This document shows, in pieces, positions 45,123 to 51,646 of a stretch of 64,000 nucleotides of DNA. The stretch is from Humisphaera borealis (GTDB taxonomy: Bacteria > Planctomycetota > Phycisphaerae > Tepidisphaerales > Tepidisphaeraceae), in contig NZ_CP063458.1 of assembly GCF_015169395.1 (NCBI RefSeq), positions 248,001-312,000 of the forward strand. The letters run 5' to 3'. Both the position numbers and the translations under genes were made by a program. The stretch's first letter is position 1; every line of letters starts with the position of its first letter. The notes under the pieces were generated by a model, which did no database searches, was not told the DNA's origin, and saw only the letters and a list, made by a program, of their open reading frames with translations.

Positions 45123-45821
45123 TCAGCCGCAAGTCGCAAGCTCTGCTAACTGCCGCTGCACGTCCGGCGATAACTCTCGTTTCGCCCGGGCGAACCGGCC
45201 GAGCATCGTCTTGATCTGCGGAAACGCCTTGTGCGGGTGTTCGATCACCAGCACGTTCGCCGCGACCTGCTGAATGCCTTGCTCGACCGCTTCCAGGCAG
45301 GTGCCTACAACGGCACGGATGCTCGGGCAGCGGTTGGCGAACACCATCGCAACGGCGGCGTTCTGCACCACGATCGCGGCGGAACTCGCACTGCCCGACT
45401 TCAGTTCTCCCGCGATCGTCTTGACTACCGCGACGATCTGCTTCGGATCCTGCGGCAGATCGATCGGACGCAGCAGCGATTCCTTCGCCTGACCGGTGAG
45501 CGCCGCCTTCGCCGCGCCGCAGGGGCCGTCACACCACCAGAGCAGGGGGGTGGTGGGTTGTTCTGTTGCGTACTGTGCGATCGACGCTTGCCCGGCTGTG
45601 CCGGGAACCCCGCCCTGCGGGCGGGCGCTAGAAGGGGCACTGGTCGTGACTGTGCCTGTTGCGCTCTTCGAAGCGTCGTCGCAATAGCCCAGTGAGACCT
45701 TCTTCAACCGGATCCAGTCCTGCGCCATCGGCGTCAGCCGGGCGCGGTACGGAAGCGTGATACGCCCGGCGCTGCCGCTTTCGCGGTGCAGTTGTTCAAG
45801 TTGCCGGGCGGTGAAGAACAT
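45123..45821 (-). CDS. RpiB/LacA-like microcompartment-associated protein
   Basis: A 232-residue protein starting MFFTARQLEQLHRESG. A short N-terminal module ('RITLPYRARLTPMAQDWIRLKKVSLGY', 20-46) resembles segments seen in other microcompartment enzymes. A low-complexity linker (about 50-92) follows, then a region similar to RpiB/LacA/LacB sugar-phosphate isomerases ('AAIVVQNAAVAMVFANRCPSIRAVVGTCLEAVEQGIQQVAANVLVIEH', 149-195). Such a protein is characteristic of planctomycete microcompartment loci. Enzymatic activity is uncertain since the classical RpiB Cys-Gly-Thr-Gly loop is not evident. The upstream frame to 45968 consists of repeat and was rejected. Confidence 0.8.
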   Translation of the reverse strand: MFFTARQLEQLHRESGSAGRITLPYRARLTPMAQDWIRLKKVSLGYCDDASKSATGTVTTSAPSSARPQGGVPGTAGQASIAQYATEQPTTPLLWWCDGPCGAAKAALTGQAKESLLRPIDLPQDPKQIVAVVKTIAGELKSGSASSAAIVVQNAAVAMVFANRCPSIRAVVGTCLEAVEQGIQQVAANVLVIEHPHKAFPQIKTMLGRFARAKRELSPDVQRQLAELATCG

Positions 45822-45830
45822 ATTTCTTAC

Positions 45831-46026
45831 CCCCTCTCCCTCGTACTCGGGGGAGAGGGTTGGGGTGAGGGGCCGAACGTCGGGCACCTCGATTCGCAAA
45901 CACGACTCACTGCAAGCTCGACTCGCGGAACCCGCGACGACGTCGCAGGGCTCTCTTGGGCAAGTCACAACGCCTTAGGTTCGGCCCCTCACCCTAACCC
46001 TCTCCCCTGAGTACAGGGGCGAGGGG
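45831..46026 (-). repeat. CCCTCTCCCC/GGGTGAGG long inverted repeat before the RpiB-like gene
   Basis: Arms at 45831-45878 and 45979-46026 match at 43 of 48 positions, with a 100-base centre. Each arm has its own internal hairpin (CCCTC...GTACTC...GAGAGGG). It fills the whole spacer between BMC-P copy 2 and the RpiB-like gene. Words of this type (CCTCACCCTAACCCTCTCCC) are common in intergenic DNA of many unrelated bacteria. Confidence 0.93.
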
Positions 46027-46034
46027 ACCGGACA

Positions 46035-46292
46035 TCATTCGTCGGCGAGCGCGATCACGAAATACCGCACCGGGCTTTTGTCATGGCCGATCAGGTCTCT
46101 CGCGGCCTTGCCGTCACTGTTCAGTATCACCGTCTGTCCCGGCGACGCGCCCAGCGAATCGGCGGCAATCACCGGATCGGCCTCGGGCTGACGCTCGCTG
46201 TTGATCGGCTGGACAATCGACAACTTCCAGCCCTTCATCGAAGGATGCTTGATAGTCGCAGTCGCGTAGCCGATGACGGTTCCGAGAAGCAT
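46035..46292 (-). CDS. BMC-P shell pentamer protein (EutN/CcmL family), copy 2
   Basis: An 85-residue protein, 'MLLGTVIGYATATIKHPSMKGWKLSIVQP', 'DPVIAADSLGASPGQTVILNSDGKAARDLIGHDKSPVRYFVIALADE'. This is the EutN/CcmL beta-barrel pattern, closest to classic EutN. It supplies shell vertices. There is no visible ribosome site because repeat DNA directly abuts the ATG. Confidence 0.95.
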   Translation of the reverse strand: MLLGTVIGYATATIKHPSMKGWKLSIVQPINSERQPEADPVIAADSLGASPGQTVILNSDGKAARDLIGHDKSPVRYFVIALADE

Positions 46293-46293
46293 C

Positions 46294-46370
46294 AGTAGGC
46301 GGTAGGCAGTAGGCAGTAGGCAGAGAAGGCAACGAATGGTCTGCCTAACGCCTACTGCCTACTGCCTACT
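46294..46370 (-). repeat. AGTAGGC 7-bp word inverted repeat between BMC-P copy 2 and the aldehyde dehydrogenase
   Basis: The left arm (46294-46324) is AGTAGGC-GGTAGGC-AGTAGGC-AGTAGGC-AGA. The right arm (46340-46370), reversed, is AGTAGGC-AGTAGGC-AGTAGGC-GTTAGGC-AGA, so 28 of 31 bases pair over a 15-base loop. It starts right after the BMC-P start codon side and ends six bases from the dehydrogenase stop. Confidence 0.95.
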
Positions 46371-46376
46371 TCTCCG

Positions 46377-47867
46377 CTAAATCATCCTCAACGATCCGGT
46401 CATCATGATCCGGCGATACCGCGTGAACGTCAGCGGTGTCGTAATGCCTTCGCCCGTGGGTGTCGCGATGCTGTAGCTCAGAAAACCCTGACCACCGAGG
46501 CCCAGGCCACTGGGGCTGCCGCCGTTGACGACGAACAGCGTGGTCGCCGCACGCCGACCGAACCGGGTGATCGTGTCGAGGTTGCGGCTGTGGATCAGGG
46601 CCGTGTGGCGATAGCCATGTTCCGACTGGATCGCCAGGTCGATCGCCTCGTCCACGTTCTTCACGCGGACGAACGGCACGAAGGGCATCATCTGTTCTTC
46701 CTGGACAAACGGATGATCTTTGTTGGTTTCACCCACCAGTAGCTGGGTGGTGGGGGGCACGGAAGTGCCCGCCGCCGCTGCCAGGACGCTTGCGTCCTTG
46801 CCGACGAAATCCTTGTTCACGTGCGGCTTGTTGTCTTTGGGGTCGATGACGAACGCGCGGCCCGTGAGAGCTTCGATCTGCCGGGCGTTCAGGATAAAGC
46901 CGCCGGCCTTTTCCATCTCGGTCATCAGCTTGTCGAACACGCTCTCGACACAGAAGACCTGCTTTTCGCCAATGCACAGAAGATTGTTGTCGAATGATGC
47001 GCCCGCGACGATGCTGCGGGCGGCATTCTGGAGGCAGGCAGTCTCATCAACCACCACCGGCGGATTGCCGGGGCCGGCGACGATCGCCCGCTTGCTGGCC
47101 TTCAACGCCGCGCGGGCCACCGCCGGGCCGCCGGTCACGACCAGCAACTGAATGCCGCGATGATTGAAGATCTGGTCGGCGGTTTCGAGCGTCGGCGGGA
47201 CGATACAGGTGATCAGGTGATCGACGCCGTACTTGGCGTTGATCTGCTTGTTGTACTCGGCGACGGCGATCGCGGCGCAGTTGGTGCCACTTGGGTGCGG
47301 ATTGGCGACGATCGCGTTGCCGCCGGCAATCATGCTGACCGCGTTGGCCGACAGGGTGGGGACGGAGTGGGTGACGGGCGTGATGATGCCGATGACGCCG
47401 AACGGTGCGTACTCTTCGAGGCAGACGCCGTTCGAGCCGCTGTCGGCGGTGGTCTTCAGGAACTCAACGCCAGGAACAAGCTCGAGGATCTGGAGCTTCT
47501 CGATCTTGTGATCGAGCCGACCGATCTTCGTCTCATCGAGTTCGATCTTGCCCCAGAGCTGCGCGTTCTGCTTGGCGATCGACTTGATCAGCTTGACGAT
47601 GCCGTCGCGGTCGGCGAGCGACAGACGGCTAAGCTTCTTCTGGGCCTCGGTCGCTGCGGCGACGCACTGATCGACCGAGCCGAAGATGCCGTGCTGGCCG
47701 ATGGGGACGGAAACGGTTGGCCCGCGCGACGCGATTTTGGCGTCATTGGCCGCGGCGTCTTCGCCGGCGCGAACGCCACCAGAGTTCGATGCCGGTGAGC
47801 CGGGGGTCTTATTGCCCAGGCGACGCATCACCTCGGCGACGACATCTTGTACGAGTGCTTGCGTCAT
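46377..47867 (-). CDS. CoA-acylating aldehyde dehydrogenase of the microcompartment (PduP/EutE-like)
   Basis: A 496-residue enzyme converting lactaldehyde (or another short aldehyde), CoA and NAD to acyl-CoA. The N-terminal helix 'MTQALVQDVVAEVMRRLGN' (1-19) is a typical encapsulation peptide, joined by a Gly/Ser/Ala-rich linker (20-48). The catalytic Cys298 lies in 'FDNNLLCIGEKQVFC'; cofactor motifs include 'PFGVIGIITPVTHSVPTLSANAVSMIAGGNAIV' and 'VVTGGPAVARAALKASKRAIVAGPGNPPVVVD'. Length matches EutE/PduP. It is the core signature enzyme of the organelle. Confidence 0.95.
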   Translation of the reverse strand: MTQALVQDVVAEVMRRLGNKTPGSPASNSGGVRAGEDAAANDAKIASRGPTVSVPIGQHGIFGSVDQCVAAATEAQKKLSRLSLADRDGIVKLIKSIAKQNAQLWGKIELDETKIGRLDHKIEKLQILELVPGVEFLKTTADSGSNGVCLEEYAPFGVIGIITPVTHSVPTLSANAVSMIAGGNAIVANPHPSGTNCAAIAVAEYNKQINAKYGVDHLITCIVPPTLETADQIFNHRGIQLLVVTGGPAVARAALKASKRAIVAGPGNPPVVVDETACLQNAARSIVAGASFDNNLLCIGEKQVFCVESVFDKLMTEMEKAGGFILNARQIEALTGRAFVIDPKDNKPHVNKDFVGKDASVLAAAAGTSVPPTTQLLVGETNKDHPFVQEEQMMPFVPFVRVKNVDEAIDLAIQSEHGYRHTALIHSRNLDTITRFGRRAATTLFVVNGGSPSGLGLGGQGFLSYSIATPTGEGITTPLTFTRYRRIMMTGSLRMI

Positions 47868-47874
47868 AGGGGGT

Positions 47875-48008
47875 AGAAGTCGGGAGTCAGAAGTCGGGAG
47901 TCAGACGTCGGGAGTCAGACGTCGGGAGTCAGACGTCGGGAGTCAGACGTCGGAAGATGAAACCGCAATTCCATCCTCGGACTTCTGACTTCCGGCTCCT
48001 AGCTTCTT
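47875..48008 (-). repeat. 14-bp tandem array with short opposite arm before the aldehyde dehydrogenase
   Basis: Five head-to-tail copies of AGAMGTCGGGAGTC fill 47875-47944, followed by a partial unit to 47953. The first two have AGAA, the rest AGAC. A single degenerate opposite arm (about 47978-48008, CGGACTTCTGACTTCCGGCT) overlaps the BMC-P copy 3 stop codon. The copies are nearly identical, suggesting recent slippage. Confidence 0.95.
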
Positions 48009-48319
48009 GCCGAATAGAACGTCTTTCCCGCGAACTGGGCCGAATCGACGATACCGATGATCACCGCGTCGGCCGGAAGGTTCTTGGTCTGCTCGGTCAT
48101 GCGGGCCGAAGAGCCCTGGCAAACGAGCACCAGTTGTCCTTCGCCGGCACCTACCACATCCAACGCCACAATCGCCCGCCCGGTGTTACCGAGCGAGGAA
48201 GGCTGGTTGGCGTCGTCGTACTTCACGTTCAAGGGCTCGACCACGAACAGCTTCTGGCCGTTGAGGGTCTTGTCCTTGGCGGTGGCGACGACGTGGCCGG
48301 TGACACGAGCTATGAACAT
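47999..48319 (-). CDS. BMC-P shell pentamer protein (EutN/CcmL family), copy 3
   Basis: A 106-residue shell vertex protein: 'MFIARVTGHVVATAKDKTLNGQKLFVVEPLNVKYDD', 'GRAIVALDVVGAGEGQLVLVCQGSSARMT', 'LPADAVIIGIVDSAQF'. The 'D-x-VGAGEG-x-x-V' turn is highly conserved in EutN/CcmL proteins. The stop TAG (48001-47999) begins the spacer repeat. Confidence 0.95.
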   Translation of the reverse strand: MFIARVTGHVVATAKDKTLNGQKLFVVEPLNVKYDDANQPSSLGNTGRAIVALDVVGAGEGQLVLVCQGSSARMTEQTKNLPADAVIIGIVDSAQFAGKTFYSARS

Positions 48320-48328
48320 GGGTTACTC

Positions 48329-48420
48329 GAAGGCACGAAGGCATTGAGGCACTCAGGAACGAAGTGTAGGAGTAACGTCTGCACACTTTGTGCCTACGTG
48401 CCTCTTGCCTTCGTGCCTCT
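48329..48420 (-). repeat. GAAGGCAC-word inverted repeat between BMC-H copy 1 and BMC-P copy 3
   Basis: The left arm from about 48329 (CGAAGGCACGAAGGCATTGA...AAGTGT) pairs with the right arm 48384-48420 (ACACTTTGTGCCTACGTGCC...TGCCTCT) at roughly 30 of 38 positions. The right arm ends three bases from the BMC-H stop. The same word reappears at 56422-56538. Confidence 0.9.
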
Positions 48421-48423
48421 ACC

Positions 48424-48690
48424 TCATCCCATTTTCGCCACGTCGCTATGCGGACGTGCGATGACGTGCACGCTGACGACTTCGCCGACGCGGCCGGCGG
48501 CCTCGGCGGCGGCGTCCATCGCGGCGCGGACGGCGGCAACATCGCCGCGGAACGTCACCGCGACCAGGCCGTTACCGACCATGTGCTTCTCGACGTACTC
48601 GACGTTCGCCGACTTCAGCGCCGCGTCCGTTCCTTCAACCGCCGCGACAATGCCGCGGGTCTCGATCAAACCGATTGCTTCGTTTGCCAT
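48424..48690 (-). CDS. BMC-H shell hexamer protein, copy 1
   Basis: An 88-residue Pfam BMC-domain protein starting MANEAIGLIETRGIVAAVEG. The pore segment reads 'KHMVGNGLVAVTF' (Gly-Asn-Gly), followed by 'RGDVAAVRAAMDAAAEAAGRVGEVVSVHVIARPHSDV'. Hexamers of this type tile the shell facets. The frame can be extended upstream over repeat DNA to 48813, which was rejected. Confidence 0.95.
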   Translation of the reverse strand: MANEAIGLIETRGIVAAVEGTDAALKSANVEYVEKHMVGNGLVAVTFRGDVAAVRAAMDAAAEAAGRVGEVVSVHVIARPHSDVAKMG

Positions 48691-48697
48691 TGTGTTC

Positions 48698-48846
48698 CAG
48701 TAGGCAGTAGGCAGTAAGCAGTACGCAGGAAGGCAGAGATCACTCCGCCTGTCGCCCGACGACTGTTTCCACCAAGGACTCTCGAACGTTTCAGTACACC
48801 TTCGGCCAGGCATTTCACTGCCTACTGCCTACTGCGTACTGCTTGC
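48698..48846 (-). repeat. 7-bp module inverted repeat between acetate kinase and BMC-H copy 1
   Basis: The left arm from 48698 reads AGTAGGC-AGTAGGC-AGTAAGC-AGTACGC-AGGAAGGC. The right arm (48817-48846), reversed, reads AAGC-AGTACGC-AGTAGGC-AGTAGGC-AGT. Both arms use the same module variants but in a shifted order. The right arm ends six bases from the acetate kinase stop. Confidence 0.92.
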
Positions 48847-48851
48847 TTCCG

Positions 48852-49967
48852 CTAATTCTGACTCAACACCGCTTCCGTCTGCCGCGCCACAATCAACTCT
48901 TCGTTGGTGGGCACGATCCAGACCTCGGCGTTGCTTTCCAGCTTGCTGATCTTTTCTTCCTTCGCCCGAACCTGGTTCTTTGTCGGGTCGAGCACGATGC
49001 CGGCCCAGTGCAGGTTGCGGCAGATCGCCTCGCGGATGGCGATTCCGTTCTCGCCGATGCCGCCGGTGAAGGCGAGCACATCGATGCCGCCAAGGACGAC
49101 CAGGTATTGTCCGATGAAGCTCCGAACGCTTTCGACAAACGCGTCGAGTGCGAGCTGAGCGCGGGCATTACCGCCGGCGGCAGCTTTCTCGATGTCGCGC
49201 ATGTCGGGGGAGACGCCGCTCATCCCGAGCATGCCGCCTTCTTTGCCGAGCTTCTTGAAAATGTCGTCGAGGCTCAGGCCCTGCTTGAGCAGCTTGAGCA
49301 TCGCAAAGGTGTCGAACTCGCCGACACGATTGTTGTGCGGCACACCCGACTGCGCCGTCATGCCGAAGCTGTTGGCCACGCTCTTGCCGTTTTCGATTGC
49401 CGTGACAGAGCAGCTGCCGCCGAGGTGGCAACTGATGATCCGGCGGCTGTTTTCCTTGCCGACCAGTTCCGGCACGCGGGTCGCGATGTAGCGATGGCTC
49501 GCGCCGTGGAAGCCGTATCGGCGGATGCCGAGTTTTTCGGTCCAGTCGTGCGGGATCGCGTAGACCTGCCGGCTGAGCGGGATCGTCTGGTGGAACGCCG
49601 TCTCGAACGCCGCCACCTGCGGGCACTTCGGCATCTTCTGCCGGAAGGCTTTCATCGCGGCGATGTAAGGCGGGTTGTGGGCCGGCGCGACGTCGGAAAA
49701 CTGCTCCATCGTCGCGATGACTTCATCGGTCACCCGCACCGCGCCGCTGATCGGCCCGCCGTGAACGGCTTTGAAGCCGATCGCGTCAGGGGGCTTCGGG
49801 AGCGTCTTGAGGATGACGTCGATGACGTCGCCGTGCGTAGCGAACTCCGACCCGGCCTGGCCGATGCGCTCGTAGCCGCCCCGCGCAACTTCATCGCCGC
49901 CGCTCGACATGTCGAGCAGCTTGAACTTGAAGCTGGTGGAACCGAGGTTGGCGACGAGGACAAGCAT
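48852..49967 (-). CDS. ackA: acetate kinase-family acyl kinase
   Basis: A 371-residue ASKHA-fold kinase that makes ATP from an acyl phosphate (acetyl-, propionyl- or here lactyl-phosphate). Motifs: 'VANLGSTSFKFKLLD', 'FKAVHGGPISGAVRV', 'VAAFETAFHQTIP', 'RRYGFHGASHRYIA', 'IISCHLGGSCSVTAIENGKSVANSFGMTAQSG' and 'VLAFTGGIGENGIAIREAI'. It is slightly shorter than the 400-residue classic AckA. It lacks an obvious encapsulation peptide, so it may act outside the shell, completing the PduL pathway. Confidence 0.94.
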   Translation of the reverse strand: MLVLVANLGSTSFKFKLLDMSSGGDEVARGGYERIGQAGSEFATHGDVIDVILKTLPKPPDAIGFKAVHGGPISGAVRVTDEVIATMEQFSDVAPAHNPPYIAAMKAFRQKMPKCPQVAAFETAFHQTIPLSRQVYAIPHDWTEKLGIRRYGFHGASHRYIATRVPELVGKENSRRIISCHLGGSCSVTAIENGKSVANSFGMTAQSGVPHNNRVGEFDTFAMLKLLKQGLSLDDIFKKLGKEGGMLGMSGVSPDMRDIEKAAAGGNARAQLALDAFVESVRSFIGQYLVVLGGIDVLAFTGGIGENGIAIREAICRNLHWAGIVLDPTKNQVRAKEEKISKLESNAEVWIVPTNEELIVARQTEAVLSQN

Positions 49968-49975
49968 GGTGGGGG

Positions 49976-50060
49976 AGTAAGCAGTACGCAGCTGGCAGTA
50001 GGCAGAAAATGCAGACGCAGACGCATTTCACTGCGTACTGCTTACTGCACGCTGCCTACT
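49976..50060 (-). repeat. 7-bp module inverted repeat between BMC-H copy 2 and acetate kinase
   Basis: The left arm (49976-50012) reads AGTAAGC-AGTACGC-AGCTGGC-AGTAGGC-AGAAAATGC. The right arm (about 50022-50060), reversed, reads AGTAGGC-AGCGTGC-AGTAAGC-AGTACGC-AGTGAAATGC. The modules are shared but permuted. The centre GCAGACGCAGACGC is itself a short tandem repeat. Confidence 0.92.
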
Positions 50061-50064
50061 TTCG

Positions 50065-50352
50065 TCAGGCTCCAAAACCCGCGAGCAGGTCTGGGTGGGG
50101 GCGGGCGATCACGTGCGACGCGATTACTTCGCCGACCTTGCCGGCGGCTTCAGCGCCGGCGTCGATCGCGGCCTTCACGCTGCCGACGTCGCCGCGGACG
50201 ACGGTCGTCACGAAAGCGCCACCGATCTGGATCGTCTTGACGATCTCGACGTTGGCGGCCTTGGTCATTGCATCGGTCGCCTCGACGAGAGGGACCCAGC
50301 CCTTGGTTTCGATCAGGCCGAGGGCCTGGCCGTATCCGTTTGATTCTGCCAT
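50065..50352 (-). CDS. BMC-H shell hexamer protein, copy 2 (atypical pore)
   Basis: A 95-residue BMC-domain protein, '[38 protein letters not shown]', with '[36 protein letters not shown]'. The pore segment is '[11 protein letters not shown]', giving Gly-Gly-Ala where the other two copies have Gly-Asn-Gly and Gly-Ser-Gly, so pore chemistry should differ. GGAGA precedes the ATG. Confidence 0.95.
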   Translation of the reverse strand: MAESNGYGQALGLIETKGWVPLVEATDAMTKAANVEIVKTIQIGGAFVTTVVRGDVGSVKAAIDAGAEAAGKVGEVIASHVIARPHPDLLAGFGA

Positions 50353-50365
50353 TGGAGTCTCCGTG

Positions 50366-50459
50366 TATTGCGGATTTCGGATTACGGAATGCGGCTTGAA
50401 CTGCGGAGGACGTCACGAGGCGTGACATTCATTCCGCAATCCGAGATCTGCAATCCGCA
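50366..50459 (-). repeat. GCGGATT/GCGGAAT word inverted repeat between BMC-H copies 2 and 3
   Basis: The left arm (50366-50394, ATTGCGGATTTCGGATTACG...) and the right arm (about 50428-50459, ATTCCGCAATCCGAGATCTG...) are imperfect inverted copies made of GCGGATT and GCGGAAT words. The right arm ends six bases from the BMC-H copy 3 stop. A GACGTCACGAGGCGTGAC palindrome lies at the centre. Confidence 0.88.
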
Positions 50460-50465
50460 TTGGGA

Positions 50466-50777
50466 TTACTTCTTCACTGCCGGTGCTACTGCGGGAGCGC
50501 CCTTCTTCTTGGGGTACATGCCCGGCAGTTCGTCGTGCGGGCGGGCGATGACGTGAACCGCCACCACCGTGCCGATACGGCCGGCTGCTTCGGCGCCGGC
50601 GTCGACGGCAGCCTTGACGGCGGCGACGTCGCCTTTGACGAACGACGTGACCATACCGCTGCCGCACTTGTCCCAGCCGAGAATTTCGACGTTGGCCGAC
50701 TTGAGCATCGCGTCGGTCCCCTCCATGAGGGCGACCAGACCTTTGCATTCAAGAAGACCGAGAGCTTCGCTTGCCAT
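50466..50777 (-). CDS. BMC-H shell hexamer protein, copy 3, with C-terminal extension
   Basis: A 103-residue BMC-domain protein starting MASEALGLLECKGLVALMEG, with pore segment 'DKCGSGMVTSF' (a Cys directly before Gly-Ser-Gly) and '[37 protein letters not shown]'. A basic proline/alanine tail 'PGMYPKKKGAPAVAPAVKK' follows the domain. GAGGAAA lies before the ATG. It is the most promoter-proximal shell gene, probably the most abundant tile. Confidence 0.95.
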   Translation of the reverse strand: MASEALGLLECKGLVALMEGTDAMLKSANVEILGWDKCGSGMVTSFVKGDVAAVKAAVDAGAEAAGRIGTVVAVHVIARPHDELPGMYPKKKGAPAVAPAVKK

Positions 50778-50790
50778 AGCTTTCCTCTTC

Positions 50791-50876
50791 GAGTGTGGAT
50801 TGTTGAGTGTCGATTGTCGGAGCCGCTCACGTTCGCGCGCAACCAGCGACAATCCACATTCCACAATCGACGATCA
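50791..50876 (-). repeat. GTGGATTGT/GTCGATTGT word inverted repeat between pduL and BMC-H copy 3
   Basis: The left arm (50791-50820, GAGTGTGGATTGTTGAGTGT...) and the right arm (about 50844-50876, CAGCGACAATCCACATTCCA...) are inverted copies made of two words, GTGGATTGT and GTCGATTGT, that appear in opposite order in the two arms. The right arm abuts the pduL stop. Confidence 0.9.
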
Positions 50877-50877
50877 C

Positions 50878-51588
50878 TTACTTGATCAGTTCCATATGCG
50901 TCGCCGATTCCAGGTCGCAGGCGTTGCCCTCGTCGGTGTCGATGTGCACCTCGAGGACCACCTTCGGGTGGTAGCGAACCTTGAGCCGGTCGAACGTGAC
51001 GCCGCACGGGCCGTCGATTTTCAGTTTCATGTAGTCGCCGTCTTTGACGCCGTAGTAGCTCATGTCTTCGGTGGACATGTGCACATGGCGTTCGGCGCGA
51101 ATGACACCCTTGTCGATCGTCAGCGAGCCTTTGGGGCCGAGGATCGTGCAGCCGGGGGTGTCTTTGTGATTGCCGCTGATGCGAAGGGGCAGATCGATGC
51201 CGAGGTAGATGCCGTCGGTGTAGGACAGCTCGATCTGCGTGTAGTCGCGCATCGGGCCGAGGATGCGAACGTTGGGGATGATCCGCTGGCGGGGGCCAAC
51301 GACCGTCACGAGCTGCTCGCTGGCGAACTCGCCCTGCTGATAAAGATCTTTGAGCTTCGTGAGCTTGGCGCCGGGTCCGAAGAGGATCTCCAGGTGCTCC
51401 TGCTTCACGTGCATGTGGCGAGCCGAGACATTCACCACCAGCGGGTGCGGCGGGCCACCGGCCTGGCTGGGCTGCCTGGCGTGCTGCTCGCGGGCGGTGG
51501 GGCCGCCTCGAAGCTTCTGCGTGAGCACCTCGCGAACGAGACGCTCGACCTCGGACCGGTTCAAGTTGGTTGTCTGCATCGTCGGCAT
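50878..51588 (-). CDS. pduL: PduL-type phosphotransacylase
   Basis: A 236-residue phosphate acyltransferase that converts acyl-CoA (lactyl-CoA in this pathway) to acyl phosphate and regenerates CoA inside the organelle. The N-terminal helix 'LNRSEVERLVREVLTQKLR' (9-27) is an encapsulation peptide, joined by a linker (28-48). The two PduL zinc motifs are RHMH at 57-60 and RHVH at 167-170, with a further His215 in 'VLEVHIDTDEGNAC'. It is the first gene of the operon; the ATG at 51588 has AGGAAA upstream. Confidence 0.96.
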   Translation of the reverse strand: MPTMQTTNLNRSEVERLVREVLTQKLRGGPTAREQHARQPSQAGGPPHPLVVNVSARHMHVKQEHLEILFGPGAKLTKLKDLYQQGEFASEQLVTVVGPRQRIIPNVRILGPMRDYTQIELSYTDGIYLGIDLPLRISGNHKDTPGCTILGPKGSLTIDKGVIRAERHVHMSTEDMSYYGVKDGDYMKLKIDGPCGVTFDRLKVRYHPKVVLEVHIDTDEGNACDLESATHMELIK

Positions 51589-51613
51589 GAAAGGTTTCCT
51601 ACCAGCTCGCCGC

Positions 51614-51646
51614 CAGAATCATGCAGAAGACTTCAGAACCTGTCAA
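51614..51646 (-). promoter_or_regulatory. promoter and candidate operator of the microcompartment operon
   Basis: On the minus strand TTGACA (51646-51641) and CATGAT (51623-51618) are exactly 17 bases apart, an excellent sigma-70-type promoter 30 bases before pduL. CAGAA (plus strand) recurs at 51614, 51624 and 51634, exactly every 10 bases, covering the spacer and the -10 box. Phased direct repeats are a common DeoR-family operator form, so this is a candidate site for the DeoR at 39466. No other plausible promoter was seen in the 291-base divergent region. Confidence 0.75.

Noticed and set aside
45822-45968. N-terminal extension of the RpiB-like protein
   Set aside because: The extra codons are read through the inverted-repeat arm and give a peptide unrelated to the family; the ATG at 45821 starts the conserved part.
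47875-47953. Possible CRISPR array
   Set aside because: The 14-bp units are directly adjacent without unique spacers, and no cas gene is present.
43652-50876. Insertion sequences or MITE-like transposon ends as cause of spacer repeats
   Set aside because: No transposase fragment, target-site duplication or shared terminal sequence was found; words differ from spacer to spacer.
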